Shown here piece after piece: positions 62,291 to 64,000 of a DNA stretch of 64,000 bases. This DNA is from Haloimpatiens massiliensis (GTDB taxonomy: Bacteria; Bacillota; Clostridia; Clostridiales; Clostridiaceae). The stretch spans positions 1,510,156 through 1,574,155 of the forward strand of contig NZ_LT854640.1 of the NCBI RefSeq assembly GCF_900184255.1, read 5' to 3'. The notes below the pieces were generated by a model. It was given only the letters and a program-made list of their open reading frames with translations. It had not been told where the DNA came from and searched no databases. The translations under genes and the position numbers were made by a program. Within the stretch, counting starts at the first letter, position 1; each line of letters opens with the position of its first letter.

Positions 62291-63451
62291 ATGATGACTA
62301 GATTTAAAAATATATTTATACCTATGCTAGTAGCCATTCAATTAACAACTTTAGTAGGATGCAAAGCTAATGACACTGAGATTAAAAATGAAAAAAGTGA
62401 TAAGGGGACTTCTTCTATTAATGCTAAAAAAGATATTTCAGAAAAAAAATCAGAAAAAAAAGAGTATTCACTTAGCGATTATTTCCCTTTTGAACCAAAT
62501 GTGAAGATGACTTACAAAGGTACTGGAATTGAATATGCGGGTAAAGAAGTATTTGTTGACTTTATAAGTGAAAATAAAATGCAAGTAAGAGAAAATAATG
62601 GTGGCACTGAATTTGCAAAGGTAATAGAAGTTAAAGATGGGGAAATAAGAGTCATAATGACTAAAGAAGAATTCTATTTTAAAGACAATTTAATAAAATT
62701 AATGAGAAATGGTAAAGTAGACATCAGTAATTTAAAAAATGATGTAATATTAAAGAAACCTATAAAAGTAGGTACTAAATGGAATGATTATCAAGGAAAT
62801 GAGAGAAGAATAAGTTCAGTAGATGCTTTAGTAGAAACGCCTTATGGTAAATTTAATGCTTTAGAGGTAACTACTTCAGGAGAAGTATATGTAATGAAGG
62901 ATTATTTTGTGCCAACTATAGGACATATTAAAAGAGTTTATGAATCAAAAGATATGAGAGTGATTACAGAACTTATGAGTGTTGAACAAAATGTTCCACT
63001 TGAACAAAATATAAAATTATATTATCCTAAGTATTATCCAAAATCTAATAGTGAAGGTTTGGTATATAGAAATCAAAATATAGAATTAAAAACTAATGAA
63101 GAGATAAAAGATATATTTGAAAGATATTTTAAGGAAACTCCAAAAGATAAAGATACCATGAAAATAATGAGTGATAATACAAAGATAAATTATGTATATA
63201 TGAATGATGATGAAAAGAAGGTTTGTGTAGATTTCTCAAAGGAATTTGTAACACAGATGAATGCAGGAAGTACTAAAGAGACATTGATACTGCAATCTGT
63301 TACCAATACACTAGGAAATTATTATGGTGTAGAAAAAGTTTATATATCCATAGATGGAAATCCGTATGAATCTGGTCATATATTATTAAACAAAAATGAA
63401 AGTTTTAAAGTTAATGAAAGTAAAGCTAAAGAAATGGAAGTAGAAAAGTAA
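62291..63451 (+). CDS. Lipoprotein with GerMN domain
   Basis: 386 residues. The signal FIPMLVAIQLTTLVGC ends in a lipobox (LVGC, Cys about 24), so the protein is tethered outside the membrane. A Lys/Ser linker (about 28-58) is followed by a beta-rich domain (about 60-235; FPFEPNVKMTYKGTGIEYAG) and a C-terminal GerMN domain (about 270-375; VCVDFSKEFVTQMNAGSTKE, then LILQSVTNTLGNYYGVEKVY and IDGNPYESG). GerMN domains occur in spore germination protein GerM and in wall-linked lipoproteins. Start ATG at 62291 or 62294 after GAGAGGTG. Confidence 0.85.
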   Translation: MMTRFKNIFIPMLVAIQLTTLVGCKANDTEIKNEKSDKGTSSINAKKDISEKKSEKKEYSLSDYFPFEPNVKMTYKGTGIEYAGKEVFVDFISENKMQVRENNGGTEFAKVIEVKDGEIRVIMTKEEFYFKDNLIKLMRNGKVDISNLKNDVILKKPIKVGTKWNDYQGNERRISSVDALVETPYGKFNALEVTTSGEVYVMKDYFVPTIGHIKRVYESKDMRVITELMSVEQNVPLEQNIKLYYPKYYPKSNSEGLVYRNQNIELKTNEEIKDIFERYFKETPKDKDTMKIMSDNTKINYVYMNDDEKKVCVDFSKEFVTQMNAGSTKETLILQSVTNTLGNYYGVEKVYISIDGNPYESGHILLNKNESFKVNESKAKEMEVEK

Positions 63452-63463
63452 TTATAAATATTA

Positions 63464-63519
63464 AAATAGACTATATAGTTGAATACAATTACATATTCAG
63501 TTATATAGTCTATTTATTT
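63464..63519. terminator. Bidirectional terminator
   Basis: AAATAGACTATATA (63464-63477) pairs with TATATAGTCTATTT (63502-63515), inner bases also pair, and Ts follow. It lies between convergent genes. Confidence 0.88.
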
Positions 63520-63558
63520 TAGAAACTAGTAAACTAAAATTTTTAAAAACTATATTGT

Positions 63559-64000
63559 TTAAAAAGCCCAATCACCATTTTTAAATACATTTATTTTTTC
63601 TCCATTTGGAGTTTCACCTATTATGTCTAAATCTTTTGAACCTATCATAAAGTCTACATGAGTTAATGAAGTGTTAGCGCCGGCCTTATCCAAAGCGTCT
63701 TCATTCATTTCGCTACCACCCTCTAAGCAGCTAGGATATGCAGCACCTAAAGCAAGGTGACAAGATGCATTTTCGTCAAACAAAGTGTTGAAGAATATTA
63801 TATTTGAGTTGGAAATAGGAGAGTTGTAAGGAACTAGAGCTACTTCGCCTAAATAATGAGATCCCTCATCTGTTTCTATTAATTTTTTAAGAGTATCATA
63901 CCCTTTTTCAGCAGTAAAATCTACAACTTTACCATCTTTAAAAGTTAAAGTAAAGTTATCTATTAAATTACCTGCATAGTTAAGAGGTTTTGTACTTTTA
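63559..64000 (-). CDS. M29-family aminopeptidase, C-terminal part (partial)
   Basis: The stop is at 63559-63561 and the frame stays open to the window edge, so 147 codons of the C-terminus are seen. The M29 (AmpS/PepS) motifs are clear: ETDEGSHYLGEVALVPYNSP with the metal-binding Glu, then FDENASCHLALGAAYPSC with the metal-binding His, and THVDFMIGSKDLDI, with the last His and Asp. This is a two-metal exopeptidase that trims N-terminal residues from peptides in the cytoplasm. The start lies outside the window. Confidence 0.93.
   Translation of the reverse strand, partial: KSTKPLNYAGNLIDNFTLTFKDGKVVDFTAEKGYDTLKKLIETDEGSHYLGEVALVPYNSPISNSNIIFFNTLFDENASCHLALGAAYPSCLEGGSEMNEDALDKAGANTSLTHVDFMIGSKDLDIIGETPNGEKINVFKNGDWAF

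Overview
The window is AT-rich DNA of a Gram-positive anaerobe, almost certainly a Clostridium and most like the C. botulinum / C. sporogenes group. The reasons are strong GGAGG-type ribosome binding sites, frequent TTG/GTG starts, the pcrA-ligA-(small membrane protein)-gatCAB order, a large tRNA array, and abundant small palindromic mobile elements together with a group I intron. The species is an inference; no database was searched.

Layout. 1-4.7 kb is an accessory stretch: a truncated unknown gene, a tyrosine-recombinase remnant with an internal TGA, a 160-bp MITE, a bacteriocin-type membrane protein plus ABC ATPase (lactococcin-972 type, no bacteriocin gene visible), and a GNAT remnant. 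4.8-9 kb holds an ABC exporter, a VOC protein and an IS607-like element whose TnpA is reduced to its HTH domain but whose TnpB nuclease is intact. 9-16 kb: TetR regulator and oleate hydratase, a TetR-controlled cation/proton antiporter with two clear operators, and an OppA-type lipoprotein. 16-24 kb: RpiR regulator divergent from deoC with three candidate operators, then an MmpL-type RND exporter with a large secreted coiled-coil partner. 24-30 kb: pgi, a 1-kb nested inverted repeat, a YaiI protein, a group I intron (probably an IStron remnant), a TRIC-type channel protein and ROK glucokinase. 30-36 kb: a second MITE copy, a seven-repeat triple-tyrosine protein, a DDE insertion sequence, a lytic transglycosylase and RsuA. 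36-48 kb is core chromosome: YerC, pcrA, ligA, gatCAB, an orphan 464-aa protein, rdgB and a phosphodiesterase. 48.06-49.94 kb is a 22-gene tRNA array made by tandem duplication. 50-64 kb: an ABC/FtsX-like operon, a sigma-54 activator with its probable target CoA-transferase (near-consensus -24/-12 promoter), a LysM-CAP secreted protein, a polysaccharide deacetylase, a Dabb protein, a GerMN lipoprotein and the 3' part of an M29 aminopeptidase.

The most unusual content is not coding. At least three unrelated families of whole-element palindromes (A, about 160 bp, two copies; B, about 310 bp, three full copies and one 81-bp short form; C, two 154-155-bp copies in a 1-kb inverted repeat) sit between genes. 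Family B looks nested: the 81-bp form equals the outer ends of the 310-bp form joined at a single GAAATTTC, while the long form has GAAATTTC on both sides of a 221-bp inner palindrome. Family A has clean 3-bp target duplications. Together with the group I intron and the degraded IS607 element, these make the window a good place to study small, non-autonomous clostridial mobile DNA.
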